From Thraustochytrium sp. TN22 (taxonomy: Eukaryota > Sar > Bigyra > Thraustochytrida > Thraustochytriidae), in contig JABLUY010000314.1 in assembly GCA_013306675.1 (NCBI GenBank), positions 1-35,220 of the forward strand: 35,220 nt of DNA, read 5' to 3'. Positions 1 through 7,632 of this stretch are shown piece by piece (within the stretch, counting starts at the first letter, position 1; the number at the start of each line of letters is the position of its first letter). The notes under the pieces were generated by a model. It was not told the origin of the DNA and searched no databases. It worked only from the letters and a program-made list of their open reading frames with translations. The position numbers were made by a program, and so were the translations under genes.

Positions 1-843
1 GCTCGCCGCCGCGCGGCCCGATGCCGCGCGTGCCGGTGCCGCGCGGCACGCGCTTGCGCTTGCGCTGCCGCGCCGCCGCGGTGCGGGTGCCGCGCCGCGC
101 CGCGCCGCGCCGCCGCCGCCGCGCGCTGCGCTGCTTTGCAGCTCTGCTCTGCTCCGCTCTGCTCCGCTCTGCTCTGCTCTACTCTGCCAGGCTCTCCTGC
201 CGCGCCGTCACTCACGCCCGGGTCCTCGCCCGCCTCAGGCTTTTTTCTCTCCTTCCATTCGCGCTTCAGGTTTCCTGACAGTGAGTCAGCTTTCCTGCAG
301 TGCCTGCCTCACAGTCAGTCAGTGGCAGCTGCCTTCGCCGCTTTTCCCCGCCTGCTCCCCGTTCTCCGCAGGTCAGCGGCCACGGCAGAGGGCGCGCCGC
401 GCCGCTCGGCGAGCAAGTCGATCCAGCTGAGCTCGGTGCGGCGGTGGAAGCAAGCTCCGCAAGCAAGGCGCAGGTCAGCGGCCGGGCTGGCCTCGGCCGC
501 GGCGCCGCCGCCGGGCTCTCTGCCACGGCCGTCATGGTGGCCAGCCGGGGCCAGCGGCGAGGGCGAGCGGAGACTGGGCCTAGCTTGGTAGCCTGAGTTA
601 CAGTTAGTGGCTAGTAGCTAGCTGGGAGGCAAGCAAAGCACTGCAAGCCTCGGCTGCGGCTGCTGAGCGCCGCGACCGTGACGGAGCCGGGAGCGTCTGT
701 CTGGTCAGGGGTAGGCTGTGAGCCAGCAGTGCAGCAGCCGCGGGCCGCCACGGGCGATGCGGCAGCTCTCTGGCACACCAAGACTCTGACAGATGTCCGA
801 TCCGCGCGGACTCGGAGGCGTAGGAGTTTTTCGTACTGCAGTG
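1..843. other. GC-rich low-complexity region without a supported gene
   Basis: No ORF here resembles a protein family. The first 120 bases are almost pure G and C, with a (CCGCG)n-like run at about 89-112. Positions 143-187 hold an imperfect CTCTG/CTCCG pentanucleotide repeat. From about 670 to 843 the sequence resembles 2095-2261, which lies downstream of the second cysteine-rich gene, so this stretch is probably the 3' flank carried along in that gene duplication. The short ORFs present are Arg/Ala/Ser-rich products of the base composition. Confidence 0.6.
143..187. repeat. CTCTG/CTCCG pentanucleotide microsatellite
   Basis: Imperfect tandem pentamers (ctctg, ctccg, ctcta) run for about nine units. 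The array lies downstream of the first cysteine-rich gene. Confidence 0.8.
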
Positions 844-1755
844 CTAGCAAGAGTGCATGACGCCGCCACGTAGGGCGAGAGCCACCGCGAGGAGGCTGCT
901 CCCGAGCATTGGCAGGCCGGCGGAAAGGCGAGCGGAAGCAGGCCCGACCGAAGGCCCGCTGCCGGTGGTTGGGGCGGAGGTGGACCCGTCCGAGTCCGCG
1001 GTGGGCGCAGAGGTGTAGGCGCTGCAGGCGTCCTCCAGAGTGGCAAGAATGTCCTGAAAGGCTTCAGCGTCCGCCATCAGGGCTGATGAGGCAGCGCGGC
1101 ACGCGTCCGAGATGCAGTGCGTGCAGCTAAGCCACGCCAGACCCAGGGGCTCCTCAAGAAGTAGCTGCAGCGCCGCGGCTGCCGCGTCGCTCACGGAGCC
1201 ACTTGCGCTCGCCGTGGTATTCCAGGCACGGAAAAGGTCTGAGCAGGTATCGTCATCCATGCACGCGTCGTAAGCGGGCGCGCAAGAGGACATCACAGCT
1301 TCTGCGTCTTGCCCCTCGCAAGCCGCATCGACCTCGCACGTGGCGAGAATCTCGTCCACGAAGTCCACGAGGATGGCGTCGGTACCGTTCAGGGATTCCC
1401 CGCACGTGTCGTCGCCGTACCTGGTGCAATAGTCGCACCTGAGCGATGCCTCGCCCTTCGGGGTCGCGTAAATGGACTCAAGCGCGGCCAGGATCTCCTC
1501 GGATGTGGCTCCCCCAGCAAAGACCAGCTCGTTCAGGTCGTCCATCGCGCCGCTGCACTCCGCGTCCGAATCACACGCTGCTATTTCGCTGGCGCACGTC
1601 TCCGTTACGTTGCATGGGTCTTCGAGCGGCTGACTTGGCTGAGCCTGCAGCGTACGGCCGTGCACCACACCCGCGGGGCTCTCGGCTACGACGGCCAACA
1701 TGAGCACCGCCGCGGTCGCCGCCGCCCGCGCAATCGTTGTCGCCGCAGCCCGCAT
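844..1755 (-). CDS. Secreted cysteine-rich surface protein, copy 1
   Basis: 303 aa, single ORF, family not recognised. Residues 1-24 form a signal peptide: an Arg start, a hydrophobic core around ATAAVLMLAVV, and likely cleavage after VVA. Residues 48-246 contain two related cysteine modules. Module 1 has Cys 54, 61, 67, then Cys 107, 110, 118, then 140 and 146. Module 2 has Cys 158, 165, 171, then Cys 211, 214, 219, then 244. This is a C-x6-C-x5-C followed by CxxC pattern, implying disulfide-linked repeats. Asn 49, 123 and 179 sit in N-glycosylation sequons. A Ser/Thr/Pro/Gly-rich linker (249-275) precedes a hydrophobic tail (279-295), which resembles a GPI-anchor signal, although a short transmembrane tail is possible. 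A close paralogue lies 506 bp upstream on the same strand, with conserved flanks. Secretion and surface location are inferred from the two terminal signals. Confidence 0.82.
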   Translation of the reverse strand: MRAAATTIARAAATAAVLMLAVVAESPAGVVHGRTLQAQPSQPLEDPCNVTETCASEIAACDSDAECSGAMDDLNELVFAGGATSEEILAALESIYATPKGEASLRCDYCTRYGDDTCGESLNGTDAILVDFVDEILATCEVDAACEGQDAEAVMSSCAPAYDACMDDDTCSDLFRAWNTTASASGSVSDAAAAALQLLLEEPLGLAWLSCTHCISDACRAASSALMADAEAFQDILATLEDACSAYTSAPTADSDGSTSAPTTGSGPSVGPASARLSAGLPMLGSSLLAVALALRGGVMHSC

Positions 1756-2261
1756 GTTCTCGATGCGCTCGATTCTCTCGTCCTGGATGCGGTTTTACTC
1801 GCCAATCTCAGTCCACGCGAGCGAGCGTGCGTACGTACGGGCGCTAGCTAGTAGCTAGATTCGAGGTAGTGCGCAACGCGCTGGCACGCGCTGGCTCGTG
1901 CATCTTCTCATGCACAGGCTGCAGCCTGCACGGCGGGAACCCGGAACTGCCGGCCACTGGCAGCGGGGCGCAAAGGGCGAACCTCGGCACCGGGCACTGC
2001 CAGCCACTGCCACTGCAGTGCCACGACCACTGGCATGGCCAGCGTGCCACGGCCATCGGCACGGGCGGCTGCGCGTCCGGGCGCCGCGACCGAGCTGAGC
2101 TTCTGGTCCGGCGGCGGCCGCCATCGGCCACGGCGATGCGTCGGGTGCGGCAGCTCGAATCACTTTCTGGCGGCAAGGTTCTGGCAGGTGTCCGAGCCGC
2201 GCGCGGCCTCGGACGCGGAGGACTTCTTCGTACTTGCAGTTATGGTCAGCGCTACTAAGAG
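1756..2261. promoter_or_regulatory. Intergenic region upstream of cysteine-rich copy 1
   Basis: This 506-bp spacer must hold the promoter of copy 1 and the 3' flank of copy 2. The 90 bases next to the copy 1 start (1756-1850) are clearly similar to the bases next to the copy 2 start (3165-3265), including the shared segment ggatgcggttttactcgcca/ggatgcggttttgctcacca and a gcgtgcgtacgt stretch. These are candidate conserved promoter or 5'UTR elements. The segment 1845-1910 (ctagctagtagctagattcg and following) also resembles part of the tandem repeat at 3291-3895. Confidence 0.55.
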
Positions 2262-3164
2262 CTAACAAAAGTGCATGAGGCCGCCACGCAGGGCGAGAGC
2301 AACCGCGAGGAGGCTGCTCCCAAGCACTGGCAGGCCGGCGGAGAGGCGCGCGGAAGCGGACCCGACCGAAGGCCCGCTGCCGGTGGTTGGGGCGGACGTA
2401 GCCCCGTCCGAGTCCGCGGTGGGCGCGGAGGTGTAGGCGCTGCAGGCGTCCTCCAGAGTGGCAAGGATGTCCTGAAAGGCTTCAGCGTCCGCCATCTGGG
2501 CTGATGAGGCAACTCGGCACACGTCCGAGATGCAGTGCGTGCAGCTAAGCCACGCCAGACCCAGGGGCTCCTCGAGAAGTAGCTGCAGCGCCGCGGCTGC
2601 CGCATCGCTCACGGTGCCACTTGCGCTCGCCGTGGCATTCCAGGCACGGAAAAGGTCTGAGCAGGTATCGTCATCCATGCACGCGTCGTAAGCGGGCGCG
2701 CAAGAGGATATCACAGCTTCTGCGTCTTCCCCCTCGCAAGTCGCATCGGCCTCGCACGTGGCGAGAACCTCCTCCACGAAGTCCACGAAGCTGGCGTCGG
2801 CACCGTCCAGGGATTCCCCGCACGCGTCGTCGCCGAACGTGGTGCAAAACTGGCACCTGATCAGCGCCTCGCCCTTCGGAGTCGCATAGATGGACTCAAG
2901 CCCGGCCACATAGTCCTCGAATGTCGCTTGCCCGCCATACATCTGCGAAATCACCTCGTTCAGGTCGTCACTCGCGGCGCTGCACTCCGCGTCCGAATCG
3001 CACGCTGCTACCTCGCCGGCACAAGTCTCCGTTACGTTGCATGAGCCTTCGAGCTGCAGCGTAATGCGGTGAACTACACCCGCCGGACTCTCGGCCATGA
3101 CGGCCAGCATGAGCATCGCCGCGGTCGCCGCCGCCCGCGCAATCATTGTCGCCGCAGCCCTCAT
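2262..3164 (-). CDS. Secreted cysteine-rich surface protein, copy 2
   Basis: 300 aa, tandem paralogue of the gene at 844-1755. It has the same layout: signal peptide (MRAAATMIARAAATAAMLML), two cysteine modules with the same Cys spacing, a Ser/Thr-rich linker and a hydrophobic C-terminal tail that would suit a GPI anchor. The two proteins are nearly identical from the second module (SSCAPAYDACMDDDTCSDLF) to the end. They differ much more in the first module, where copy 2 reads EVISQMYGGQATFEDYVAG against ELVFAGGATSEEILAA in copy 1. N-glycosylation sequons occur at NVT and NAT. No known domain is recognised and the function is unknown; a cell-surface or secreted role is inferred from the targeting signals. 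A tandem repeat array begins about 125 bp upstream of the start codon. Confidence 0.82.
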   Translation of the reverse strand: MRAAATMIARAAATAAMLMLAVMAESPAGVVHRITLQLEGSCNVTETCAGEVAACDSDAECSAASDDLNEVISQMYGGQATFEDYVAGLESIYATPKGEALIRCQFCTTFGDDACGESLDGADASFVDFVEEVLATCEADATCEGEDAEAVISSCAPAYDACMDDDTCSDLFRAWNATASASGTVSDAAAAALQLLLEEPLGLAWLSCTHCISDVCRVASSAQMADAEAFQDILATLEDACSAYTSAPTADSDGATSAPTTGSGPSVGSASARLSAGLPVLGSSLLAVALALRGGLMHFC

Positions 3165-3290
3165 GTTTTCTTGATGCGCTCGATGCCCTCGTCTTGGATG
3201 CGGTTTTGCTCACCAATCTCATGCTAGCCCCCTCCATGCGAGTGCGTGCGTACGTGCGCGCGCTAGCTTCGCGACGTAAGTCTGTGGTCA

Positions 3291-3895
3291 TGCTCAGGCT
3301 GGACCGGGAACCGGCCAGGGCCGGGGCGTCCTTCGTACATCGGCCTCACCGGTGGTCACCGTCAGTGGCGGCAGACTGCGAGTGGCTCCCGACGGCGCCG
3401 GCGCCGAGAACTTGAACTCCAAGGCGCTACTGGCGCTACTAGCTAGATTCGAAGGAAGCTCGTGCGCATGGCAACGCTCTGGCGTAGCGGTGCGTACTCA
3501 TGCTCATTGCTCACTGCTCAGGTCATGCTCAGGCATGAGTCAGGCTGCGCCGGGAACCGGCCAGGGCCGGGGCGTCGTCAGTACATCGGCCTCAGCGGCG
3601 GTCCCCGTCACTGCCGTCAGTGACGGCAGACTGTGAGTGGCTCCCGACGGCGCCAGCGGCGAGAACTTGAACTCCAAGGCGCTCTAGCGAGCGCGCTCTA
3701 GAGCTACTAGCTAGATTCGGAGGAAGTTCGTGCGCATGGCAACGCTCTGGCGCGTACTCATGCTCATTGCTCAGGTCGTGCTCAGGCTGCGCTGGGAACC
3801 GGCCAGGGCCGGGGTGCCGTCAGTACATCGGCGGTCGCTGTCGGTGCCGCGGTGGTGGCGCCGCGGCCGCCAGCCGGCGGGAACTTGACTCCCGG
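3291..3895. repeat. ~244-bp tandem repeat, about 2.5 copies
   Basis: The landmark gggaaccggccagggccggg starts at 3306, 3552 and (with one change upstream) 3794, giving periods of 246 and 242 bp. Each unit continues through tacatcggc, the block agtggctcccgacggcgcc, gagaacttgaactccaaggc, ctactagctagattcg, a gtgcgcatggcaacgctctgg block and tactcatgctcattgctca. The third copy stops near 3895. No reading frame is shared across the units. The array lies upstream of cysteine-rich copy 2 and shares the tagctagattcg segment with the upstream region of copy 1, so it may be duplicated promoter-proximal DNA. Confidence 0.85.
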
Positions 3896-3957
3896 ACAAG
3901 TGTAAGAACGCCAAGAACTCAGCCTGAAAAAGGGAAGGGAAGGCTCTTCAAGGCAGG

Positions 3958-3995
3958 GAAGTAGGGGTACCCAAGTGAAGTAGGGGAACCCAAGT
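3958..3995. repeat. 19-bp direct repeat, two copies
   Basis: gaagtaggggtacccaagt is followed directly by gaagtaggggaacccaagt. The unit is a short tandem duplication with one difference, in a non-coding context. Confidence 0.85.
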
Positions 3996-4258
3996 GCGAG
4001 CCCCGCGAGCCTCCGCGAAACCGTGATAGCGCCGTCACCGTGCGCAGCGCGCGCCCACAAAGCCGCGCCTCGCGCGCTGCGCGCGCGTGCGGCCGTAGCG
4101 CTTCCCATGATCATCCACGAGCGGCGTGAGGCTGCCGCCAGCGCGGTCCGAGTCCTTTAGCACCTGATCGCACGCCACACGGCGCTTGCGCGGCGCCTGG
4201 CGCGCGCGCTTGGCCTCCAGCTCCGAGATTTTGATCCATGCCGCGACTCGTAGGAAAA
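3996..4258. other. Spacer without a recognised gene
   Basis: A minus-strand ORF of 75 codons (4262 to 4035) contains a segment that looks somewhat protein-like (ISELEAKRARQ), but it matches nothing I know and has no context. I treat the stretch as non-coding. Confidence 0.35.
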
Positions 4259-4660
4259 TCACGATGGGATGGCGAGGAGTCTGCCAAACATGCCGGAGAG
4301 GCGCATGGAGGTGGACCCAGTCGAAGGCGCAGGCGGGATGTTGGTGAAGCTGGTTGGCAGACGTGTCGGATTGCCGCGGTCTGGAAAGTCGTTGGGGTAG
4401 CCGTGGGCGTGGCAGTCACAGTGCCGGGGAGGCAGCTCGCCTCCAAGACATCAATGGCCTCGAGGAGGACACCGGAACCCATCTTCTCCGCTTGAGTCAA
4501 GGTCGAGTTCCGGAAAACGTCCGAGATGCAGTGCAAGCAGCTGAGCTTCGCCAGCCAAAGGCGTCATCAAAGAGTGGCTGCATCGCCTCACCGACCTCGT
4601 CGCTAACCCATTCGCCCGTGTACGACGCTCCCACCAACAGGAAATACTAGAGTTCTGTGC
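4259..4660 (-). pseudogene. Degenerate third copy of the cysteine-rich gene (C-terminal part)
   Basis: Three minus-strand fragments in different frames match consecutive parts of the intact paralogues. First, VSDEVGEAMQPLFDDAFG (around 4560-4615) matches VSDAAAAALQLLLEEPLG. After a frame change, KLSCLHCISDVFR (around 4505-4545) matches WLSCTHCISDACR and is followed by a weakly matching helix with one Cys and a Thr/Pro linker. After a second frame change, MRLSGMFGRLLAIPS (around 4260-4310) resembles the ARLSAGLPMLGSSLLAV tail and ends at a TGA. An in-frame TGA also lies just before the second fragment. No signal peptide or first module is visible. This is a decayed or partial copy; exon splitting is a less likely alternative because no clean splice sites join the parts. 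Confidence 0.6.
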
Positions 4661-4891
4661 AGTGGGGTCGGCGCTTCGAGTGTTGATGTCAGGCCAAAGT
4701 TCCATGCGTACGTCAAGGCGACCACGAGATGCTCTCAGCAGCCGACCGACCAATGCCAGTCGCAGCGGCCGCTCAGCCTGATTGTGAGACAGAGGAAGCT
4801 AAGTCAGCGATCTGTGACTGATCTGGTGTCCTTTTCCCTTTTGTTATTGTTTCGACAGTTACTCAACTGATTTCGTCATTTTAAAGGGTGC
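4661..4891. other. AT-richer spacer
   Basis: The 231 bases between the cysteine-rich pseudogene and the 3' end of the Cep57-like gene hold no ORF of interest. Positions 4790-4890 are clearly AT-richer than the surroundings (runs such as ccttttcccttttgttattg), as expected for a 3'UTR or transcription-end region of the minus-strand gene that ends at 4892. Confidence 0.4.
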
Positions 4892-7321
4892 TCAAACCTG
4901 CCAGTGCAGCTGTTCTAGAGCCGCAAGCTGCTGAGTCTTGATCTCGATGCGCTCCACGAGGTCTCCGAGCTCACGCGAGGCGCGCAGGCCGTCGGCGCGA
5001 TCGGCGGCCTGGCCCTGGCTGGTGAGGGCCGCGACAACCACGTGGTAGCGGGCGCGCAGAGCCTCCAACTCGGCCCGAAGCGAGGTTTGGAGCCCGCCGA
5101 GCCCGCCCTTAGGCCGACCCGGCCCCGGCCCCGGCGACGGTGGCGAGGCTGGTCTTAGCCTCTGCGCATGGGCGAGCGCTGTCTCCTGTGCTGCGGTGAG
5201 CACTGGGATCTCGACGTGCCGAGCTCGAGAGAACACGTCTTCATCGTTGCCTCGGTGTCTCTCGTGAGCTTGGTCTTCTTGGTCTTCTCCGTCTTGGTCT
5301 TCGCCCTCTTCGTCTTGGTCTTCGTCCTCAGCATCGTCCCCGTGCTCATGGTCTCGCTCTTCACGCTCGTCGGCGCCATCTCCCTCGAGCTCCTCGTCGT
5401 CCTCTGCAGCAACATGCTCGTTGCTCGTGCGGTGCGATCGAGCACTGCGGAGGCTCGCGCGAGGGGAAACGCCATGCGCCAGGGAGTCTGCAAGCTTGGT
5501 TTGGAAGCGGCCGTAAACGGAGAACGAAGGCCCGACATTCTGGCCAAGAAGAAAGGGCGCGGGCCTGTCCACCAAGGGCGCGGGCGCGTTCAGGACGTCT
5601 TTGTCGAGGCTCCAGCCGCGCGGTTTGCGAGTCTCCTCACGCGGCGCATTGAACGCCGCCCGCCCGGAGACTGTGGTCGGAGCCTTGGACGTTGAAGTCG
5701 CCGTCCCGATCGACGAGATTCTCGCGGACGTCGCCGGCCTTCGAACTGACGAGACCTTGGTCGGCGATGGCCGTCGCGATACGACCTTTGCGCGCACCCT
5801 CGCCTTGGGGCGAGGCGCCGTATCCCGCGGCGCTGGGTTCCGCGCCTTGGCCGTCGCCATAGCGGCGCCGCTCGGTGTCCTCCTCTTGACCTTCTTCTTT
5901 GCGGCCGCGGCGCCGGCGGGTTTGGCCTTGGGTAGCGCGGCCTTTTTCGTCGGACTACGGCCCGGCGCGACGGCCAAAGCAAGGCGGTTTGTAAGATCCT
6001 CGTTCAGGACAAGCAGATTTCGGATCGCCGCCTGGGCCTCCACCTTTTGTGCCTCCACCGAGACGGCCGCCTCTTGTAGCGCTGCGATGCGGGAGTCCTT
6101 GAGCTGCACCTGCGCTGCCTGCTCGGCATCTTTGGCCGAAAGGGCTTGCCGCAAGCGGTCGCCTTCCGTCTGGGCTTCGGCAAGCTTCTCCTGCAGGCGC
6201 GTCACGAGCGCCGCGCTTGCCTGCGCCTCGCCCTTGACGGCGGCCAGTTCGGTGCCCAGCTGCTGCGCGGACGTGCGGAGGTCCTCCGTGTGGCCGACGG
6301 CCTCGCGCCGCGCCTTCTCGACCGCGCGCAGCTTGGTCTCGAGCGCCTCCATTTCGGCGCGCATCGTCTGGGTCCTGCTCTCCAGGCTCTGGTGTACGGC
6401 CTCGAGCTCCGCGCGGGCCTCGAGGACGCGCTCGCGCTCCTGTGCGTTCTCTCTCTCCAGTCCACGAATCTTCTCTTGCAGTGCGCTCATGGCCGAAATC
6501 ACTGCAGCGCTACGCGGCGGGAGGCCGTTCGGCGCTTGCAAGCCGCTGTAGCCGAGATGGTGCGTCTGGCTATGGTGCGAGTGCGGCCGAGCCCAGCTGC
6601 CGCTGCCCGCAAAGCTGCCGACACTTCTTGCGTCTCCTGGGCCATCCTCTTGGTGCCGCCGACCTGCACGGACGCCCAGGTCGCCCTCGCCGCGCGGCGC
6701 CGCCCACGAGCTGGTCGCGGGCCGTGCGTACGCCCCGTACACGCTGTCCTGCATCCCAAGCCCGTAATCCTCTGACGATCGCACGCCGTAGGCAGACGCG
6801 CTATCTCCCCCACGCCTGCGCCCTGCGGGTAATGCAAAGCGGTGCGCGCTGGAGGAGAAGGAGGCGCCGCCAGCCTCGTCCTCGGAGTCCACCGAAATGT
6901 CCACGCTGCCAGTCCTGTGCAGTCTAATGCGCGTGCCGCCCGCCGAGGAGGCCGTCGAGGCGCCGTCCCCATTGTGCGCCTCACTCCCCGTCGAGGAGAC
7001 CGCGTAGGCTCCAAGCCCCAGAACGCTGCGGCTCGCCGTCGAGGCCGGGCCGGGCCGGGCCTTGCTGCCCGCCTTGGACTCGAGCTGGCGCAGCAGGTCG
7101 TCCACCTCCCGCTGCCTCCTCCAGCGCGCGTCGCCCTCGTCGCTGCCTGCCGCCGCCGCCGCCGTCGCCGTCGCCTTTTTGTCCGTCAAGAAGGTCGCGT
7201 GCAGGTCCTCGCCCTCCTCGCGCCCGCCGCGCGCGGCCCCGTCCTCCTCGTACGCGTCCTCCTCCTCGGCGCCGCCCGGCAGCCGGGACAGGTACAGGTC
7301 GGCGTCGCTGAGCTGGTCCAT
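4892..7321 (-). CDS. CEP57: Cep57-like centrosomal / microtubule-binding coiled-coil protein
   Basis: 809 aa from the ATG at 7321. The ORF stays open upstream to 7912, but that extension is Arg/Pro/Ala low complexity and overlaps the divergent gene, so the start before MDQLSDADLYLSRLPGG is preferred. Residues 1-270 are Ser/Gly-rich and acidic. Residues 270-450 form a long coiled coil that opens with AAVISAMSALQEKIRGLERE, very like the start of the Cep57 centrosome-localisation domain (consensus of the type SRA-ISAL-xLQEKIRxLE). A basic Lys/Arg/Ser/Pro region (450-570) and an acidic Glu/Asp stretch (640-690) follow. The last 70 residues (LRAELEALRARYHVVVAAL ... LVERIEIKTQQLAALEQLH) resemble the Cep57 microtubule-binding domain. 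The order of domains fits Cep57, which links pericentriolar material and microtubules at centrioles. Family assignment is by remembered motifs; function is inferred from the family. Confidence 0.62.
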   Translation of the reverse strand: MDQLSDADLYLSRLPGGAEEEDAYEEDGAARGGREEGEDLHATFLTDKKATATAAAAAGSDEGDARWRRQREVDDLLRQLESKAGSKARPGPASTASRSVLGLGAYAVSSTGSEAHNGDGASTASSAGGTRIRLHRTGSVDISVDSEDEAGGASFSSSAHRFALPAGRRRGGDSASAYGVRSSEDYGLGMQDSVYGAYARPATSSWAAPRGEGDLGVRAGRRHQEDGPGDARSVGSFAGSGSWARPHSHHSQTHHLGYSGLQAPNGLPPRSAAVISAMSALQEKIRGLERENAQERERVLEARAELEAVHQSLESRTQTMRAEMEALETKLRAVEKARREAVGHTEDLRTSAQQLGTELAAVKGEAQASAALVTRLQEKLAEAQTEGDRLRQALSAKDAEQAAQVQLKDSRIAALQEAAVSVEAQKVEAQAAIRNLLVLNEDLTNRLALAVAPGRSPTKKAALPKAKPAGAAAAKKKVKRRTPSGAAMATAKARNPAPRDTAPRPKARVRAKVVSRRPSPTKVSSVRRPATSARISSIGTATSTSKAPTTVSGRAAFNAPREETRKPRGWSLDKDVLNAPAPLVDRPAPFLLGQNVGPSFSVYGRFQTKLADSLAHGVSPRASLRSARSHRTSNEHVAAEDDEELEGDGADEREERDHEHGDDAEDEDQDEEGEDQDGEDQEDQAHERHRGNDEDVFSRARHVEIPVLTAAQETALAHAQRLRPASPPSPGPGPGRPKGGLGGLQTSLRAELEALRARYHVVVAALTSQGQAADRADGLRASRELGDLVERIEIKTQQLAALEQLHWQV

Positions 7322-7632
7322 GGCGGCGCGGCCCGCCGCCCGCCCGCGAGCGACCCGCCCGCGGCCGCGCTCGCGCGAGGCGGGCGGGGCCGGGCAGGGC
7401 GGGGCGGGGCGGGGAGGGGAGAAGGCGCTCTGGCGGGCCGGGCGCCGCGAGCGACCCGGACTCGGACCTGGCCACGGCGTCACGGTGCTAACGGCGCCGC
7501 CCGGCGAGCGAGCCGCGAGCGCGCACTCGCGCGCGCGGCGAGGCGGAGCTCGCGCAGAGCTCGCGCGGGCGCCGGCGCGGGCGCGGGCGCGGGCGCGGGG
7601 GCTCGCGGGCGCGGAGGCGGGCGCCGGGGGCG
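7322..7632. promoter_or_regulatory. Divergent promoter with GC boxes and a G-quadruplex motif
   Basis: This 311-bp spacer separates the start codons of the Cep57-like (-) and RUN-PX (+) genes and must serve both. Positions 7397-7419 contain five G-runs (GGG then four GGGG) separated by single bases, which reads both as overlapping GC boxes and as a strong G-quadruplex motif on the plus strand. A gcgggc repeat (about 7566-7600) lies just before the plus-strand start. No TATA box is evident. Confidence 0.55.

Noticed and set aside
1309-1851. 180-codon plus-strand ORF over cysteine-rich copy 1
   Set aside because: Antisense shadow; the minus frame has a signal peptide, regular Cys spacing and a conserved paralogue.
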